A DNA stretch of 64,000 nt from assembly GCF_013128195.2 (NCBI RefSeq), contig NZ_CP053452.2:2852001-2916000 (forward strand), read 5' to 3'. Below are positions 44,550 to 55,167 of this stretch, one piece after another (the first letter of the stretch is position 1; every line of letters starts with the position of its first letter). The translations under genes were made by a program, and so were the position numbers. The stretch comes from Frigoriglobus tundricola (GTDB lineage: Bacteria > Planctomycetota > Planctomycetia > Gemmatales > Gemmataceae). Below the pieces are notes generated by a model that saw nothing but the letters and a program-made list of their open reading frames with translations, made no database searches and had not been told where the DNA came from.

Positions 44550-46862
44550 CTAATCCTCGCGCTTCTTCCACGCCGCCAGCAGGTTCGCGAAGTCGTCGCG
44601 CCACAGCGGGGCGTCCGGGTTCCGCGGCACCCGCTCCCAGACCTGTCGCTTGGTCCAGGGGGGCAACTGTCGGAACGTCAGCACCGGCCGCAGGTCCTCC
44701 TCGGTTCGCGCCAGCAGCATCCACTGCGACGCGGCCTTGCCGTCTTCCCGCTCCTCGTCGTTCGGCATGGTGTCGTTGCAGACGCGGACGTGGAGCGGCG
44801 GATCGTGGTCATCGGCCAACCGGGCAATAATGGGCGGCAGATCGAGGTGGACGTTCGAGACGTGCATGGCGATCACCCCGTTCGGGGCCAGTTTCGCTGT
44901 GTAGAGGCGGAGCGCTTCGCGGGTGAGCAGGTGAATGGGAATGGCGTCGGAGCAGAACCCGTCGAGGATGATGACGTCGTAGGTACTGTCGGGGGCTTTG
45001 ATCAGTTGCCGGCGGGCGTCGCCGAGAACGACGTCGCACGCGGCCCCGCGGTTGCGGCAACTGGACAGGAAGCGGAAGTACTGCGTGTCCTCGGCCACGC
45101 GGACGACGGCCGGGTCGATCTCGTAAAAGGTCCATTCCTGGCCGGGCTTCGCGTACGCCGCTACCGCTCCGGTTCCCAGTCCGACCACACCGACCTTCTT
45201 GACCCGCGCGTCCGGCAGGCACGCGAACAGGTGCCCGACCGGTCCCCGCTGGTGGTAGTACGTCATGGGCCGCGGCGGCCCGGGTTCGTCGGCGTGCTGC
45301 TGGCCGTGGAGCGTGGTGCCGTGAAAGAGCCGGACGAACTTCCCGTCCGGCGAGCGGGTCACGCGGATCACCCCGAAGAAGTTGCGCTCCATGTGGAGCG
45401 TCTCCCCGAAGTGGCTGCTGTTGAACGTGCCGGCCACCAGGAGCGCCGTCAGCGCGAGCGCGTACCGGGCCGGCTTGCGGACCAGCGCGAACGCGGCCAC
45501 CGCCGGCAGGCCGAACATGAGCCCGCTGCGCAAGAGCCGCGCGATCGTGTCGTCGTCCGCGCCGAATTGGGCCGCCACCCCCATGCGGTTGAACGCGTAC
45601 GGGACCAGCAACACGAGCCCGATCGAAATGCCGAGGAGCAGCACCACGAGCGCGGCGTCCGCGAAGCGGAACGGCGCGTCGGGTCTTCCGCTCCGGGGCC
45701 GGACGGTGGCCGCGAGGACCAGCGCGAGCGGGTACTCGACCATGCCGAGGTGCGTGAACAGCATCGGCGCGACCAGCGCGTTGAACAGGCCGCCGAGGAC
45801 CCCGCCCATCGACAGCCAGAAGTAGAACGCGGTCAGGTGCTCCGCGGGCGGCCGGTCCCGGGCCAGTTCGCCGTGACACACCAGGCACACGCCGAAGAAC
45901 GCCGCCATGTGCAGCGCCCCGACCAGGCCCAGGGGTTCGGCGGCGTGGGTCAGGAGCGTGATGACGACGAACAGGATCAGCATGGGCGTGACGCGGCCGA
46001 CGACCCGGTGAACGCCGTCGGGCCACCGGGCGAACACCAGAATGAAGCTTACCAGGTACAGCGCGAGCGGCACCACCCACAGGAGCGGCACCGGCGCGAG
46101 GTCGGTGGACACGTGCGTGGTGACGCCCAGTAGCAGGCTCGACGGGAGCGCGGCCAGCCCCACCCACCGTGCGACGCGCCAGCGGTCCGGGTTCGGGCCG
46201 GTGTCCTCGTGTTCCGCCACGGGCGGCGGCTTCCGGAGAATGGTCAGCGCGCACACCAGCACCAGCCCCACGTAGCCCAGCACGCCGCCCGCGAACACCC
46301 ACTCCTGGTGCGCCAGCGTGAGCCGCGGTTCGATCAGGAGCGGGTACGCGAGCAGCCCGAGCAGGCTCCCGGCGTTGCTGGCCGCGTAGAGGAAGTACGG
46401 GTCTTTCGCCGCCGGGTGCCCGGTGGACGCGAACCACCGCTGGAGGAGCGGCGAGGTCGTGGACAGCACGAAGAACGGCACCCCGACCGCCACCCCGATC
46501 GCCGCGCCGAGCTGGGCGAACACGAGGAGTTCCGAGTCCTGGTCGTCGGGCAGGATGGTCGGCACGACGGCGACCGGGGACCCGTTCGGGGTGCTCGCCA
46601 TCGCGAGTTTGAACGACACCGCAACGGCCGCGAGGAGCACCACGTGGAACGCGGCCTGTTTCCGGACGCCGAGCTTGCCGGTGCTGCGGTGCGCGTAGAG
46701 GTAGCCGCCGAGGAGCACGATCTGGAAGAACACCATGCAGGTGTTCCACACGCCGGGCGTGCCGCCGACGAGCGGGAGCAACAGTTTGCCGATGAGCGGC
46801 TGCACGAGGAACAGCAGGGCTGCCCCGGTGAACAGCGTGACGGCGTACAAGGCGGGGAGCAA
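44550..46862 (-). CDS. membrane protein fused to spermidine-synthase-like domain
   Basis: A 770-residue integral membrane protein. Residues about 1-500 have 12 or more hydrophobic helices (for example LFTGAALLFLVQPLIGKLLL, GGYLYAHRS); the C-terminal part (about 515-770) is a SpeE-type Rossmann fold with VGVVGLGTGAVAAY, FYEIDPAVVRVA and YDVIILDGFCSD. Such fusions are frequent in environmental bacteria, but their substrate is not known; the domain may move aminopropyl groups or simply bind the nucleotide. Start TTG 46862 is chosen because GGAGG lies six nt upstream and the protein then begins with its first helix; longer reading frames run through the 5' hairpin. Confidence 0.82.
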   Translation of the reverse strand: MLPALYAVTLFTGAALLFLVQPLIGKLLLPLVGGTPGVWNTCMVFFQIVLLGGYLYAHRSTGKLGVRKQAAFHVVLLAAVAVSFKLAMASTPNGSPVAVVPTILPDDQDSELLVFAQLGAAIGVAVGVPFFVLSTTSPLLQRWFASTGHPAAKDPYFLYAASNAGSLLGLLAYPLLIEPRLTLAHQEWVFAGGVLGYVGLVLVCALTILRKPPPVAEHEDTGPNPDRWRVARWVGLAALPSSLLLGVTTHVSTDLAPVPLLWVVPLALYLVSFILVFARWPDGVHRVVGRVTPMLILFVVITLLTHAAEPLGLVGALHMAAFFGVCLVCHGELARDRPPAEHLTAFYFWLSMGGVLGGLFNALVAPMLFTHLGMVEYPLALVLAATVRPRSGRPDAPFRFADAALVVLLLGISIGLVLLVPYAFNRMGVAAQFGADDDTIARLLRSGLMFGLPAVAAFALVRKPARYALALTALLVAGTFNSSHFGETLHMERNFFGVIRVTRSPDGKFVRLFHGTTLHGQQHADEPGPPRPMTYYHQRGPVGHLFACLPDARVKKVGVVGLGTGAVAAYAKPGQEWTFYEIDPAVVRVAEDTQYFRFLSSCRNRGAACDVVLGDARRQLIKAPDSTYDVIILDGFCSDAIPIHLLTREALRLYTAKLAPNGVIAMHVSNVHLDLPPIIARLADDHDPPLHVRVCNDTMPNDEEREDGKAASQWMLLARTEEDLRPVLTFRQLPPWTKRQVWERVPRNPDAPLWRDDFANLLAAWKKRED

Positions 46863-46868
46863 ACGCGA

Positions 46869-46898
46869 CCTCCGCGGGGGGGCTACGCACCCCCGGAG
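46869..46898 (-). promoter_or_regulatory. hairpin covering the ribosome binding site
   Basis: On the minus strand the GGAGG of the membrane-protein gene (46869-46873) lies in the 3' arm of a GC-rich stem with 46890-46898 (CTCCGGGGG), loop TGCGTA. In the folded form translation start would be blocked, so it may act as a translational control or thermosensor. Tentative. Confidence 0.35.
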
Positions 46899-46996
46899 CG
46901 GTGGCGGGGGAGAGACCCGACCGGCAGGAAACCGGTGCTGACAGGATGCGGAGCCGACCGCGTCGGGGCAAGAGGGGAGTTCGCTGACGCGACAGG

Positions 46997-47602
46997 TTAC
47001 TGTGCGGAGTGCGGGTCGGTGGGAACGATCCCACCCGCCGGCGGCACTTCTTCGAGGGGCGTAACGCGGAACAATTCGACGCCGGCCCGCTCGCCGTTCG
47101 ACCAACAGACCACGTCCCAGAGGACGGCCCTGTCCCACGCCTCAAAGGAGAACGTCGAACACACCGCGCGTTCGGGTGCGCGCCCGACGAACCGCGAAAG
47201 AAGGCCCACGGCGGGTGGCGCGGTAAAGACCGACCGGGCCGTTTCGATGATCGCTGCTGCGTGTTCGTCCGGCGGCGGAACGAGTTCGTACCGCAAGCCC
47301 TCGACGATGTAGATCAAGCGGCCGTCGCTCCGCCAAGGGTGGTAATGCACGGAGGTGGCCCGATCGCGCTCAGCCATGAGGAGCACAAGCCCCCAGAGCT
47401 TCTGAATTTCCTTCGGGAATTGAAACACCACGAAACCGGAACGCCAAGCCTCCCAAATTTCCTCCGAGAACCCCTCCGGGATTTCCTCCGGATATTGGGC
47501 CACGTCGTCGGAGATGGTGAAGAACAAGCGCCCGTCGGCAGCTCTCTGAAGTGACACCGCGTCCCCAATCAGATCCGTGGCACGAACGATGATCGGCGAC
47601 AC
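46997..47602 (-). CDS. hypothetical protein
   Basis: 201 residues, mixed alpha/beta, no signal peptide or membrane segment. Recognisable stretches are EGFSEEIWEAWRSGFVVFQF, RLIYIVEGLRYELVP and VCSTFSFEAWDRAVLWDVV. No family recognised. GTG 47602 is preceded by GAGG at a normal distance, and it lies 29 nt after the phosphodiesterase gene, so the two may be co-transcribed. Confidence 0.65.
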   Translation of the reverse strand: MSPIIVRATDLIGDAVSLQRAADGRLFFTISDDVAQYPEEIPEGFSEEIWEAWRSGFVVFQFPKEIQKLWGLVLLMAERDRATSVHYHPWRSDGRLIYIVEGLRYELVPPPDEHAAAIIETARSVFTAPPAVGLLSRFVGRAPERAVCSTFSFEAWDRAVLWDVVCWSNGERAGVELFRVTPLEEVPPAGGIVPTDPHSAQ

Positions 47603-47631
47603 GCTGCACCTCTGTGGTCGATCCGAAGGGT

Positions 47632-48276
47632 TCACCCCGGCGGAGCGGGGGGAGACGTGTCGGGCGCGGCGGGCAGCGTGCCGGGCGTGGGGAGCGTGGG
47701 CAGGCCGGCGCCCGGGGGCATGACGATGGAGCCGACCCCCTCGTCGAGCGCGGCGGTCGGCGCGTGCGGGGTCGCGTGGCCCGGCGGCTTCCCCGGGACG
47801 ATGATCGGTTTGATCTCGCCGGTGACGAGGTCGAGGACGATGCACGTCTTCGGGTTCGCCCGGAACAGCGCGCCGGGGTTGGCGACGAGCGTGCGCCCGG
47901 TGCGGTGCTGCTCGCGGACGTGCGTGTGCCCGTAGAACACGTAGTCGAAGTAGTCGGCGTTCTCCAACTGCCGCAACTGGTGCCGCTCGTGGCTGTGGAC
48001 CCAGGCGACCCGCTTGTCGGCCAGCGTCAGGAAGCCGAACGAGTCGTAGTGCGTACCGCCGACCTCCTTGATCGCGGCCGCCAGCTTCAGCTTGTCCTTG
48101 TCCCAGTTGCCGAACACGAAGTGTGTGGGAATGGGCTTAAATACCCGCACCGTGTCCGGCGATTCGATGTCGCCGCAGTGCAGGATCAGCTCGACGTGCT
48201 GCTCCATCAGGAGGCGAACGGCTTCCGCGACCGCCTCCTGGCGGTCGTGGGTGTCGCTGACAACCCCGATCCGCAT
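47632..48276 (-). CDS. YfcE/MJ0936-type metallophosphodiesterase
   Basis: A 214-residue cytoplasmic calcineurin-like enzyme. Metal-binding motifs are in order SDTHD (7-11), HCGDIE, FGNWDKD, HSHERH and GHTHVREQH, with NPGALF after the last. Family members hydrolyse phosphodiesters, often bis-p-nitrophenyl phosphate in vitro; the natural substrate is unknown. Pro-rich C-terminal tail of about 45 residues is not part of the fold. Confidence 0.88.
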   Translation of the reverse strand: MRIGVVSDTHDRQEAVAEAVRLLMEQHVELILHCGDIESPDTVRVFKPIPTHFVFGNWDKDKLKLAAAIKEVGGTHYDSFGFLTLADKRVAWVHSHERHQLRQLENADYFDYVFYGHTHVREQHRTGRTLVANPGALFRANPKTCIVLDLVTGEIKPIIVPGKPPGHATPHAPTAALDEGVGSIVMPPGAGLPTLPTPGTLPAAPDTSPPAPPG

Positions 48277-48465
48277 GGTTCCCCCGTTGCGCCCCGGTCC
48301 CGGTAAGTGCCCGCCCGTAATACCTTAACAAACCCGTCGCGGTTCGGGTATGTCATGTGTTCGGGAGCGTTTCGAGTTCGGATTTCCGCGTTCATACGAG
48401 AGTTTTTCCCACCCCGCCCGGGGCAGAACGCGACTCGCGGCCGAACGCGGGTGCCGAACGCCGGG

Positions 48466-49785
48466 TCACTTTTTCACCGGGAACGCGAGCGCGTGGATCA
48501 GTTCGCGGTCGCGGGTGCCGACGGTTTTCGCCTTGTCCGGCTTCATCGCGAACGTGACCGCCGCCTGGTCGCCCTGCGGACCGGCGAGCAGGTAGAAGCT
48601 CTGGACCACCGGCAGCTCGTCCATCTTCCCCTCCGCCACAATGCGGTACAGCCACCGGCCGTCCGGCGAGACCGTCTCGGCGTCTTCGAGGAGGCGGCTC
48701 GCCGCCCAGCCCGGCGTGCTGTTGACCGCCTTTTTGAACTCGTCCGCCGGGGTGTGCTTGCCGGCCTCGGCCTTCTTCCAGGCGACCACCGTCGCCTGCG
48801 CGACGAACTCGCCCTTGTCGAGCAACCGCAGGATGAGGTGCTGGTCGGTCTGCCCGGTGACGTGCCAGTCGCGCGGGTACACCAGTGAGTACCGGTCCTT
48901 CGGGTCCGTGTACCGGAGCAGCGTCATCGCGGCCGGTACGTCGCCCCTTGGGACGGTTTTGAGCGCTTCGTCGGTCAGTTCCTTGGGCAGTTCGGCCACG
49001 GACTGGCGCTTGAGAACGATGGTCGCTTCCACCTGCGACGCGGGCGCCACCGGTCCCTGATCGCGGTCGTCCTTCTGCTTCCACGTGAGCCCGACAATGC
49101 GCTTGGCCGCGGTGTCGTACACCCCGGTCGCGGCGACGGTGAGTGTTACTTTCGCGCCGTGTTCGATGCCCTCGGCGGTGCCCTCGATTGTGAACGTCGC
49201 CTTGCCGTCGGCCGCCGCCGCGAACTTGCCGGTCAGGTTGTTCTTGATGAGCCCGTCGAACTGCCCGGCGGCCTGCGCCGCGGCCGGCGCCACGGGCCAG
49301 GTGTCACCGACGTTCACCGCCTTGCCGGGCAGCAGGCCCGCGAGGCACTGCGGGTTGAAGTGTTCGGTCACCAGGTCGAGCTCGTCGCGCGTCACGGGGC
49401 CGGCCGGGCTGAAGCAGGACGTGCCTTCCGAACTGCGAACCGCGACGACCAGCCGGCGGTCGTCCGGCAGGGCGCGGTTCACCTTCTCGACATCGACCAC
49501 CGCCGACGCAACGGCATCTTCGTAGTAGCGTGCCGAGCGGGCCGGCAGGCCGTCGGCGACGGCGAGCGTGCGTTCCCCGAACAGGTGCCGGGCCTTCGCT
49601 TCGAGGCGGATGGATTGCTTGTTACCGTCCTGCGTGATGGTCATCTTGCCGGCCAGGTCGAGTTCGACGCTGTACCGGAAGCCATCGCCCGCGGCCGGTG
49701 TTTCGGTCAGGACGACCGGCTGCGCGCGGGCGCTCGGAGCGAGGGCGATGAAAACGAAGAGGGTTGCGGCGGCACGGCGCACCAT
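48466..49785 (-). CDS. secreted hypothetical protein
   Basis: 439 residues. A signal peptide (ATLFVFIALAPSARA, cleavage near 21) precedes a beta-rich domain with GDTWPVAP and VGLTWKQKDDRD and a C-terminal segment (about 300-439, SLVYPRDWHVTGQTDQHLIL) like PsbP/LpqN-type lipoprotein folds. The export and beta content suggest a periplasmic or surface role. Not further recognised. Confidence 0.7.
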   Translation of the reverse strand: MVRRAAATLFVFIALAPSARAQPVVLTETPAAGDGFRYSVELDLAGKMTITQDGNKQSIRLEAKARHLFGERTLAVADGLPARSARYYEDAVASAVVDVEKVNRALPDDRRLVVAVRSSEGTSCFSPAGPVTRDELDLVTEHFNPQCLAGLLPGKAVNVGDTWPVAPAAAQAAGQFDGLIKNNLTGKFAAAADGKATFTIEGTAEGIEHGAKVTLTVAATGVYDTAAKRIVGLTWKQKDDRDQGPVAPASQVEATIVLKRQSVAELPKELTDEALKTVPRGDVPAAMTLLRYTDPKDRYSLVYPRDWHVTGQTDQHLILRLLDKGEFVAQATVVAWKKAEAGKHTPADEFKKAVNSTPGWAASRLLEDAETVSPDGRWLYRIVAEGKMDELPVVQSFYLLAGPQGDQAAVTFAMKPDKAKTVGTRDRELIHALAFPVKK

Positions 49786-49983
49786 CGGTGGCTCCTCGCG
49801 GACACGGCACGGTCAGGGTGCGCGCGGCAATACTCGCGGCGGGGCCAAACGGTCAAGGCGATCTTGACGACCTCTTGGGGCGATGTGGCAATAGGGGTAA
49901 GGCGGTCGGTCGAAAAGGCACCTCGATCGAATCCGCTTGCGTACACTGATCCCCCAACTACCGCCCGCCAGAGGAACCGGCCC

Positions 49984-50871
49984 ATGAAGCTCCGCGGCAT
50001 CATTCCACCCGTCGTTACCCCGATGACCCCGGACCAGGAGATCGACCTACCCGGCCTGCGGCAGCACATCGACTTCCTGCTCGCCCGCGGCGTCCACGGC
50101 ATCTTCGTGTTGGGTACGAGCGGCGAGTTCTACGCGCTCGACGAAGCCGAGAAGCAGAAGGTGGTCGCGGCGGCCGTTGCGCACGTCAACGGTCGGGCGC
50201 CCGTGTACGCCGGCACCGGCGCGGAGACGACGCGCGAAGTCGTCCGCCTCACGAAGATGGCCGAACACGAGGGCGCCGTCGGCGTGTCCGTCATCACCCC
50301 GTACTTCATCAAGCCGAACCAGACCGAACTCGCCGACCACTTCCGCCGCGTCGCGGAGAGCACGAGCCTGTCGGTGGTGCTGTACAACAACCCGGCGACG
50401 TGCGGCGGGCTGAGCATCGAGCCGGAAACGGTCGCTCGGCTCGCGGAGGTGCCGAATATCGTCGGCATCAAGGACTCGTCCGGCGACCTCCAGAACACCA
50501 TCGAAATCGTCCGCTCCACGCCGCGCGAGACGTTCAGCGTCCTGAACGGGCGCGACACCCTCATCCTCGCGGCGCTCCAGTCCGGCGCCCAGGGCGCGAT
50601 CCCGGCGGCGTGCAACATCGCGCCGGAACTGTGCGTCGGCATCTACGAGTCGTTCACGAGGGGCGACGCGGACGCGGCCAAACGGGCGCAGTCGCGGTTA
50701 CACGGCGTCCGCATGGCGATGAGCCTCGGCACCGGGAACAGCGCCGTCAAGGAAGCGATGGCGCTGCTGGGCCGCCCCGCGGGGCCGATGCGGTCACCGG
50801 TTCTGCCCTTCGGTGAGGCCCAGAAGGCGAAGCTGAAAGCGATTCTGGAGACGGCCGGGCTGATGGGGTGA
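49984..50871 (+). CDS. dapA: dihydrodipicolinate synthase family protein
   Basis: Class I aldolase of the DapA family; the canonical enzyme condenses pyruvate with aspartate semialdehyde for lysine and diaminopimelate synthesis. The 295-residue TIM barrel has GTSGEFYAL (about 41-49), the catalytic Tyr in VLYNNPAT and the Schiff-base Lys in IVGIKDSSGDL. Family members also include N-acetylneuraminate lyase and other pyruvate aldolases, so the exact reaction is uncertain. ATG 49984 follows AGAGGAA. Confidence 0.85.
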   Translation: MKLRGIIPPVVTPMTPDQEIDLPGLRQHIDFLLARGVHGIFVLGTSGEFYALDEAEKQKVVAAAVAHVNGRAPVYAGTGAETTREVVRLTKMAEHEGAVGVSVITPYFIKPNQTELADHFRRVAESTSLSVVLYNNPATCGGLSIEPETVARLAEVPNIVGIKDSSGDLQNTIEIVRSTPRETFSVLNGRDTLILAALQSGAQGAIPAACNIAPELCVGIYESFTRGDADAAKRAQSRLHGVRMAMSLGTGNSAVKEAMALLGRPAGPMRSPVLPFGEAQKAKLKAILETAGLMG

Positions 50872-50892
50872 CCGGCCTCCGCCGCGCCCGGG

Positions 50893-51714
50893 TTACGAGC
50901 GTTTGAGGAGATCGTCGGCCCACTCGGTCTCGATCTGGTCGGCCTTGAGTTGGGTGCAGAAGTGGACGGCCGCGTCGCGCAGGCTGCCCGGTTTGCGGGG
51001 CAGAATCAGGTTGGCGATCAGGTCGCGCAGGTGCGGCGCGTAGGGGGAGCCCGCGAACTTGGCCGCGGACTGCGTGTACAGGTCCTGCTTCGAGTCGAAC
51101 CCGCCGAACGACGCGCCGAGCAGTTTCACGCACAGGGCCGACGCGCGCGGGTCCGCGTCCTGTACGCGGGCCAGGAGCGCCAGCCGTAAGGCGCCTTCCT
51201 GGCGGGCGGTTTCCGCGAGTTCGGCCTGAACGGACGGGTGCAGATTGCTGTGGGACAGGCTCGTGTCCTCGGTCGGCCCGTCCAGCACCTTGGCGGCCGC
51301 CGCTTCGAGCGACCGCGGCGTCTCGTGGGCGAGCGCGGTGTCGTCGCCGGACCGGGAGCCGCCCTTGCTCTTCCCCTTCGGCGCCTTGACCCCCGCGACC
51401 GACGCGCCGAACAACGCGTTCAGATCCAGAGGCCGTCCGTCCGTTCCCGTCGCGCGTTCGACGATCAACTGGCCCGCGCGCCACCGGAACACGACCCGCG
51501 CGGCCAGAACCGGGGGCCGGGACACGGACTGCGGCTGGAGGCAGTAGGCGTAGCCCTCGGCCGCCTCGACCCGCACCTGAGCGTCTTCGTCCAGGTGCGG
51601 CTCGATGGCCCGCCGGAACCAGTCGCTCGTCTCCGGGATCACGACGACAACGGTGCCCCGAGCCCGGACGAGCGGGAGCACGTGATTCCGCGTTCGGTAG
51701 GTTTCGGTGGACAT
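50893..51714 (-). CDS. hypothetical protein
   Basis: 273 residues, soluble. N-terminal part (about 1-90) with GTVVVVIPETSDWFRRAIEP; a Lys/Gly-rich linker (KGKSKGGSRSG); a helical C-terminal part ending ADQIETEWADDLLKRS. Not recognised. ATG 51714 is the best start because the longer frame lacks a ribosome site. Confidence 0.65.
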   Translation of the reverse strand: MSTETYRTRNHVLPLVRARGTVVVVIPETSDWFRRAIEPHLDEDAQVRVEAAEGYAYCLQPQSVSRPPVLAARVVFRWRAGQLIVERATGTDGRPLDLNALFGASVAGVKAPKGKSKGGSRSGDDTALAHETPRSLEAAAAKVLDGPTEDTSLSHSNLHPSVQAELAETARQEGALRLALLARVQDADPRASALCVKLLGASFGGFDSKQDLYTQSAAKFAGSPYAPHLRDLIANLILPRKPGSLRDAAVHFCTQLKADQIETEWADDLLKRS

Positions 51715-51828
51715 TACCGGGGAGTTTAACTCGCGGTCTGACACATTACCAGATAACTCGACCGATCCACACACGGTCTTCACGGCTCGTCCGACGCCTC
51801 AAAACTGGGTCGGACCGGGCGCGTTCCA

Positions 51829-52093
51829 TCACATGTGCATGAACGCGTTCGCGTTTTTGGTGGCATCGCTCATGAGTTCGTTCGGAGCGTCGCGGCCGAT
51901 CGCGATCGATGCTTAGCGCCGCAAGCCGTCGCGCCAGCCACAGCACCTTCTGATCAAGTGTACGATATACGAACGCCCTGTTCCACACGCGCGTGCCCGC
52001 CGCCACAGCCTCGCGGTATTCGTCCGCCCCGGCCGGGTTCATCGCTTTCAGGCCGTGGGCAAGGCGAAGCGTCTTTGATGTGTCGAGGTTCAC
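51829..52093 (-). pseudogene. possible frameshifted small-gene remnant
   Basis: A coherent stretch from GTG 52093 reads NLDTSKTLRLAHGLKAMNPA and RAFVYRTLDQKVLWLARRLAAL; near 51915 the meaning moves to the adjacent frame and ends NANAFMHM-stop at 51829. The rest of the 51715-52219 gap shows no gene. Low confidence; it may be chance reading. Confidence 0.3.
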
Positions 52094-52219
52094 CCCGCCG
52101 GGCCGGCGAGGCGCCGGCCGCCTTCTCCCATGCCAGGAGGGGGGAACCCGCGGGGGGGCACCGATTGCAGCACGAGAGAGGGCAAACCAACCACCGCTAC
52201 CCGTCAACTCGATTGCGCA

Positions 52220-53179
52220 TCACTGCGCCGCCGGCTTCTCACCCCCCGGCGCCGGACCGTCGGGCGGGTTTTGCCCCTTCGGGTGGAACTGCCGGTGAAT
52301 GGCCTTCAACCGGTCGCGGTCGATGTGCGTGTAAATCTGCGTCGTCTGGATCGACGCGTGGCCGAGCATCTCCTGCACGCTGCGGAGGTCCGCGCCGCCG
52401 CTGAGCAGGTGCGTGGCGAAGCTGTGCCGCATCGTGTGCGGGCTGACCGTGCTCGGCAGCCCGGCGCGCTTGCAGTACTTCTTCACCAGCGCCCACAGGT
52501 GAATCCGCGTGAGCGGGCGGCCGGTCTTGCTGACGAACACCACGTCGGCGCCGCCGGTCGGGGACCGCCCGCCCTCCGCCGACGCCCCGCTGATGTACGC
52601 CCGCAGCGCCGCCAGCGCCGGCCGCCCGAGCGGCACCACGCGCTGCTTGCTCCCCTTCCCGACGCACTTGAGGAACGCGGCGTCGAGGTACACGTCGACG
52701 AGTTTCAGGTTCACCACTTCGGACGCGCGGCAGCCGGTCGCGTAGAGCGTTTCGAGCATCGCGCGGTCCCGGAGGAAGAACCGGTCGCCGGCTTGCGGCG
52801 CGGTGATGAGCGCCTCGACCGCGGTGGGCGGCAGCACCTCGGGGACGCGCTCCCACAATTTGGGTGAGCCGAGTAGATCGACGGTCGCGGCGTCCGCGCG
52901 CTCCTCCATCCGCAGGAAGCGGTAGAACATTTTGAGCGAAACGAGGTGCCGGGCGATGCTCGGCGGGGCGAGCTTCTCGTCGTGTAAGAAGCCCACGTAG
53001 CGCGCGAGATCCTTGAGAGCCGGCTTCAGGTACTCCTCGAACTTCACGAGCGCGGCCCATTTCGCGTACCGTTCGAGATCGCGGCCGTAGGCCTGCACCG
53101 TGTTGTCGGCCATGCCCCGTTCGGACAGCATGTAGTTCCGGAACGCGGCCACGTCGGATACCAGTTCGGAGAGGGACAC
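52220..53179 (-). CDS. xerD: tyrosine recombinase XerD
   Basis: A 319-residue site-specific recombinase that resolves chromosome dimers at dif with XerC, or serves mobile elements. SAM-like N-terminal domain (about 5-90) and catalytic domain with R151 (GCRASEV), K175 (GKGSKQR), H248-x-x-R251 (HTMRHSFATHLL), H274 (LGHASIQTTQIYTH) and nucleophile Y283. A 10-residue Pro/Gly tail extends past the usual C-terminus. GTG 53179 has GAGGTG seven nt upstream. Stand-alone context and sequence favour a chromosomal XerD/C. Confidence 0.88.
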   Translation of the reverse strand: MSLSELVSDVAAFRNYMLSERGMADNTVQAYGRDLERYAKWAALVKFEEYLKPALKDLARYVGFLHDEKLAPPSIARHLVSLKMFYRFLRMEERADAATVDLLGSPKLWERVPEVLPPTAVEALITAPQAGDRFFLRDRAMLETLYATGCRASEVVNLKLVDVYLDAAFLKCVGKGSKQRVVPLGRPALAALRAYISGASAEGGRSPTGGADVVFVSKTGRPLTRIHLWALVKKYCKRAGLPSTVSPHTMRHSFATHLLSGGADLRSVQEMLGHASIQTTQIYTHIDRDRLKAIHRQFHPKGQNPPDGPAPGGEKPAAQ

Positions 53180-53245
53180 GGTTCACCTCGAGTGTGCCGT
53201 CGTGCTACGTCCCAGGGGAAGGAGCCCATCCACGCGATTCGGTTA

Positions 53246-53854
53246 TCACCCGCCGCCCAGGAGTTCGCGAACAATGACCGGGCGCAGTTGCTCGAACGCC
53301 CGCGCCCGGTGGCTCATCTGCTGTTTCACTTCGGGCGGCAGTTCACCGAACGTCTGACCGTACTCGGGCACGAGGAACAGCGGGTCGTAGCCGAACCCGC
53401 CGCTGCCGCGGTACTCGGTCACGATGGAGCCGTGGCACCGTCCTTCCACCTCCGCGACCACCCGGCCCGTCGGGTCGGCCAGAACCGCGGTGCTGACGTA
53501 GTACGCGGCCCGCTGGTCGCCGGTGAGTGCGGACATCTCGCGTAAGAGTTTCTCGTTGTTGGCCGCGTCGTCTCCGTGCGTGCCGGAGTACCGCGCGGAG
53601 TACACGCCCGGCGCGCCGCCGAGGGCCGGTACGCACAAGCCACTGTCTTCGCCGATCACCCACGCTCCCAGGACCGGGGCGAGTTGGGTCGCCTTGAGGG
53701 TCGCGTTGCCGACGAACGTTTCCGCGGTCTCCTCGACCTCCGGCGCGTCGGGGTACGGCGTGAGGTCGGTCAGGTCCAGCGGCAGGTCGCCGAGCAGCGC
53801 GAGCATTTCCTTGAGCTTCTTCTTGTTGCGGCTGCCGAGTACGAGTCGCGTCAT
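53246..53854 (-). CDS. rdgB: XTP/dITP diphosphatase
   Basis: Cleans the nucleotide pool by hydrolysing non-canonical purine triphosphates (ITP, XTP, dITP). The 202-residue Ham1-family protein shows LGSRNKKKLKEM (about 5-16), ETFVGNATLKA, the metal site GEDSGLCV, GVYSARYSG and GFGYDPLFLV. ATG 53854 is the conserved start; GGAAAGG upstream. Normal family length. Confidence 0.93.
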   Translation of the reverse strand: MTRLVLGSRNKKKLKEMLALLGDLPLDLTDLTPYPDAPEVEETAETFVGNATLKATQLAPVLGAWVIGEDSGLCVPALGGAPGVYSARYSGTHGDDAANNEKLLREMSALTGDQRAAYYVSTAVLADPTGRVVAEVEGRCHGSIVTEYRGSGGFGYDPLFLVPEYGQTFGELPPEVKQQMSHRARAFEQLRPVIVRELLGGG

Positions 53855-54149
53855 CGCGGCCTTTCCGAGGGTGAATGTGTGCCGGTCACGGCGTCCCATT
53901 CGGTCGTCATCTGTTCAACGTTCGGTGGATGGTACACGGGGCGCGGGTCCGTTTCGAGTGCCATCCCGGCGGGCGCGAGCGCTCGACCCCGGCCGCGACC
54001 ACGAGATGCGGCGGAACCCTTATGAGTGGACCGAGTGGGGCGCCGCAAAAATCCGTTCGGAACGACCCGGTGGCGGGACGCGGGGCGCGCGGTTAGCATG
54101 TCTCTGCGCTCCGCGCGCGAGTCCTCCCTAAACTCGAAGAGTGTTCACC

Positions 54150-54854
<705 letters not shown>

Positions 54855-54863
54855 TTTGGCGAA

Positions 54864-54883
54864 CCGCCGGCGTGAGCCGGCGG
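54864..54883. terminator. GNRA-loop hairpin CCGCCGGC-GTGA-GCCGGCGG
   Basis: Perfect eight-bp stem with GTGA loop 10 nt after the sod stop, with no T run. Likely a repeat hairpin that can act as terminator. The rest of 54855-55167 shows nothing. Confidence 0.55.
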
Positions 54884-55167
54884 GTGAGACTCATGTGGTG
54901 ATACGCGCCCATACGATCGCGTATCGCCTCATGGAAGCCGGCCCCCCAACCCGTTCGACCGCCCGCGACGGGAAGAGTCCGCGGCGATCATTGTGGTCCC
55001 GTCGTGCGTATATAGTGTGCCGACGCACTGCCGGCCGCACCCGGGCGGGTTCCTCTGCCGATTTGCCCCCCGCTCTTGCTTCCCCGTCCGGTGCAGGTAG
55101 AACATCCGACACCCATATTTCCGTTCCGGCCGATGGCCGAGAGTTTCGGACGCCTGGAGGTTCACCC

